Source: Cyclobacteriaceae bacterium (GTDB lineage: Bacteria > Bacteroidota > Bacteroidia > Cytophagales > Cyclobacteriaceae). Taken from it: DNA of 64,000 nt. The notes beneath the pieces were generated by a model. It did not search any database. It worked only from the letters and a program-made list of their open reading frames with translations, and was not told the DNA's origin. The DNA is taken from NCBI GenBank assembly GCA_016787645.1, contig JAEUUF010000013.1:496001-560000 (forward strand), read 5' to 3'. Shown here in pieces: positions 62,249-64,000 of this stretch. Numbering within the stretch: position 1 is the first letter of the stretch; the number at the start of each line of letters is the position of its first letter. A program made the translations under genes and the position numbers.

Positions 62249-64000
62249 ATGGAAGAAGAATCGAAGAAAATCAGTAAGTACGAACTCACCGCCGCCGGGG
62301 TCTTGATCTCGCTGGGAATCATTTATGGCGACATCGGTACGTCACCACTCTATGTATTCCGTTCTATCGTTGGTACGTCGGTTATTTCCGAGGAACTCGT
62401 CCTCGGTGGTGCATCATGCGTCTTTTGGACGCTGACCCTCATTACCACCACCAAATACATTTACCTGGCGCTGAATGCCGACAACAAGGGGGAAGGCGGG
62501 ATTTTCGCCTTGTATGCCCTCGTCAGGAAATTCAAGGCCGGTTGGGTGATCTTCCCGGCCATCATCGGTTGTGCCACCATTATTGCCGACGGCGTGATTA
62601 CTCCTTCCTTCAGCATCTCTGCCGCTATCGAAGGTCTCACCATTGACTATCCAAACTTTCCCACTATGCCGATCGTAATCGGCATTCTGATCCTCATCTT
62701 CTTCTTTCAGCAATTTGGAACCAATGTGGTCGGCAACACTTTCGGCCCGATCATGTTTACCTGGTTCATTTTCATCGGTTACTTCGGTGGCGTACAACTG
62801 GTTCAGAACCCATCGGTATTGAAGGCAATTAATCCAGTGTACGCCTGGAACCTGCTGACTCAGCATCCCGGTGGGTTTTGGCTGTTGAGTGCCGTGTTCT
62901 TATGTACGACCGGGGCGGAGGCATTGTATTCTGACCTGGGTCACACCGGAAAAGGCAATATCCGGGTAGGCTGGATTTTTGTAAAGGTGTGCCTGCTCCT
63001 CAACTATTTTGGCCAGGCTGCATGGCTCCTTTCACTCAACGGGCAGGCGCTGAATGGCCGCTTGCCGTTCTACTCGATTATCCCTGAGCCTCTCCTCATC
63101 TTCGCCGTCATCATCGCCACCGCTGCGGCCATCATAGCCAGCCAGGCGTTGATTTCAGGCACATTTACATTGGTCAACGAAGCCATGAAGCTGAAGCTCT
63201 GGCCCAGCCTTCGGGTAAGATATCCCAGCCAGATGAAAGGTCAGATTTATATCCCGGCGATCAACTGGCTGCTGTTGGCGGGTACTATCCTGGTAGTATT
63301 GCGGTTTGGCCGATCTGAAAACATGGAAGGTGCCTACGGATTGGCGATCACTGTCGATATGCTCATGACCACCACGTTGCTGGTGTACTATTTCACAACC
63401 GTGAAGAAATCCAAGTTCCGGTCGTCCGTACTCGCCATGTTGTTCTTCACGCTGGAAGGAATGTTTCTCATTTCCAACCTTGATAAATTCGCGCATGGCG
63501 GTTCATTCACCTTCGCAATTGCCACCATATTCTTTATCCTGATGTTCATTCTGTTGAAGGCGCGTCGTTTGCGTGACCGTCATACGGAATTTGTCGATCT
63601 CAAACATTACGTGCCGCTGATCCAGGACCTGCAGGCTGACACCACGATACCCAAGGAAGCCACCAACCTTGTTTTCATGGCAGTGGCGGACAGCAAGCGG
63701 TACATCGACTCGAATATTATCTATTCCATTTTCAAGAAGCGCCCCAAACGGGCGGATGTCTATTGGTTCATCCACGTGGATACCGTTGACAGTCCTTACA
63801 CCTCCAAGTACTCAGTAGACACTATCATTCCGCGGAAGTGTTTCTTTGTACGGATCAAGCTCGGCTTCAAAGCCGACCACCGGGTGAACCTGCTGTTTGC
63901 GCGGATTCTCCATGATATGGCGGAGAATGCCGAGATCGATCTCGTCAGCCATTATGACTCGTTGCGGAAGCACAGCATGCCGGCCGACTTCAAGTTCATC
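62249..64000 (+). CDS. kup: KUP-type potassium uptake transporter (3' end outside window)
   Basis: 584 codons, open to the window edge; the family is usually about 630-660 residues, so about 50-80 residues are missing. Twelve membrane segments, with GIIYGDIGTSPLYVFRSI near residue 24 and GEGGIFALYALVRK near 82, the usual KUP motifs, and the start of the cytoplasmic C-domain (LKHYVPLIQDL, VYWFIHVDTVD). It imports K+ with protons. It follows ndh by 5 bases. Confidence 0.95.
   Translation, partial: MEEESKKISKYELTAAGVLISLGIIYGDIGTSPLYVFRSIVGTSVISEELVLGGASCVFWTLTLITTTKYIYLALNADNKGEGGIFALYALVRKFKAGWVIFPAIIGCATIIADGVITPSFSISAAIEGLTIDYPNFPTMPIVIGILILIFFFQQFGTNVVGNTFGPIMFTWFIFIGYFGGVQLVQNPSVLKAINPVYAWNLLTQHPGGFWLLSAVFLCTTGAEALYSDLGHTGKGNIRVGWIFVKVCLLLNYFGQAAWLLSLNGQALNGRLPFYSIIPEPLLIFAVIIATAAAIIASQALISGTFTLVNEAMKLKLWPSLRVRYPSQMKGQIYIPAINWLLLAGTILVVLRFGRSENMEGAYGLAITVDMLMTTTLLVYYFTTVKKSKFRSSVLAMLFFTLEGMFLISNLDKFAHGGSFTFAIATIFFILMFILLKARRLRDRHTEFVDLKHYVPLIQDLQADTTIPKEATNLVFMAVADSKRYIDSNIIYSIFKKRPKRADVYWFIHVDTVDSPYTSKYSVDTIIPRKCFFVRIKLGFKADHRVNLLFARILHDMAENAEIDLVSHYDSLRKHSMPADFKFI

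Overview
This 64 kb window looks like the chromosome of a gliding-type member of the Bacteroidota, most likely a Cytophagales-like lineage. The evidence is a gldA-gldF-gldG operon, a large secreted protein with a gliding-motility/type IX C-terminal domain, TPR-type histidine kinases with signal peptides, and many start regions carrying the Bacteroidota -7 promoter element TAnnTTTG. Base composition looks even throughout. I see no prophage, insertion sequence, integrase, CRISPR array or rRNA operon. Most of the window is housekeeping DNA, with one signalling island and several short repeat arrays.

Layout. 1-4.8 kb: the 3' end of purL, a lipocalin-like lipoprotein, a secreted amidohydrolase, a PepSY-type membrane protein and a DUF4136 lipoprotein. 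4.8-7.4 kb: tRNA-Gln, prs, rplY, pth. 7.4-16.8 kb (minus strand): metG, a possible small ORF, a class IV aminotransferase, a small exported protein, an M13 metallopeptidase, glutamine cyclotransferase, an S1/P1-phospholipase C-like domain joined to a barrel-like region, and a PhzF protein. 17-24 kb: a signalling island with a TPR histidine kinase, two very small exported peptides, a kinase-less TPR paralogue, a soluble HisKA_3 kinase, a NarL-type regulator and a multi-TM kinase. 24-32.8 kb: SRAP protein, sppA, folK, fabD, the large secreted protein, OsmC and rhodanese proteins.

32.8-36.4 kb: a phospholipid operon (acyltransferase, gpsA) ending in an unassigned ATP-grasp gene. 36.4-41.7 kb (minus): a D-serine dehydratase-like enzyme, HIT protein, greA, a pentapeptide-repeat membrane protein, mgtE, rsmA. 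41.8-47.9 kb: pdxA, a TerB-like protein, yceD-rpmF-fabH-efp-accB-accC (fatty acid initiation and translation). 48.3-53.8 kb (minus): gldA-gldF-gldG, a DUF4340 protein and dnaN. 53.9-64 kb: a TlpA-like thiol oxidoreductase, a polyprenyl synthase, an MscS channel, tandem Ca2+/cation antiporters, a coiled-coil lipoprotein, an NDH-2 type dehydrogenase and the start of kup.

The most unusual signals are: (1) arrays of in-register heptanucleotide repeats (TTAGGGG-like and CGGTAAN-like). Three of the four loci lie at convergent gene junctions, with the array beginning in or at the stop codon of the flanking gene. (2) The TPR-kinase island, where a full kinase and a paralogue lacking both the phospho-acceptor His and the ATPase domain flank two tiny exported peptides. 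(3) A secreted S1/P1-phospholipase C-like domain fused to a barrel-like C-terminus.
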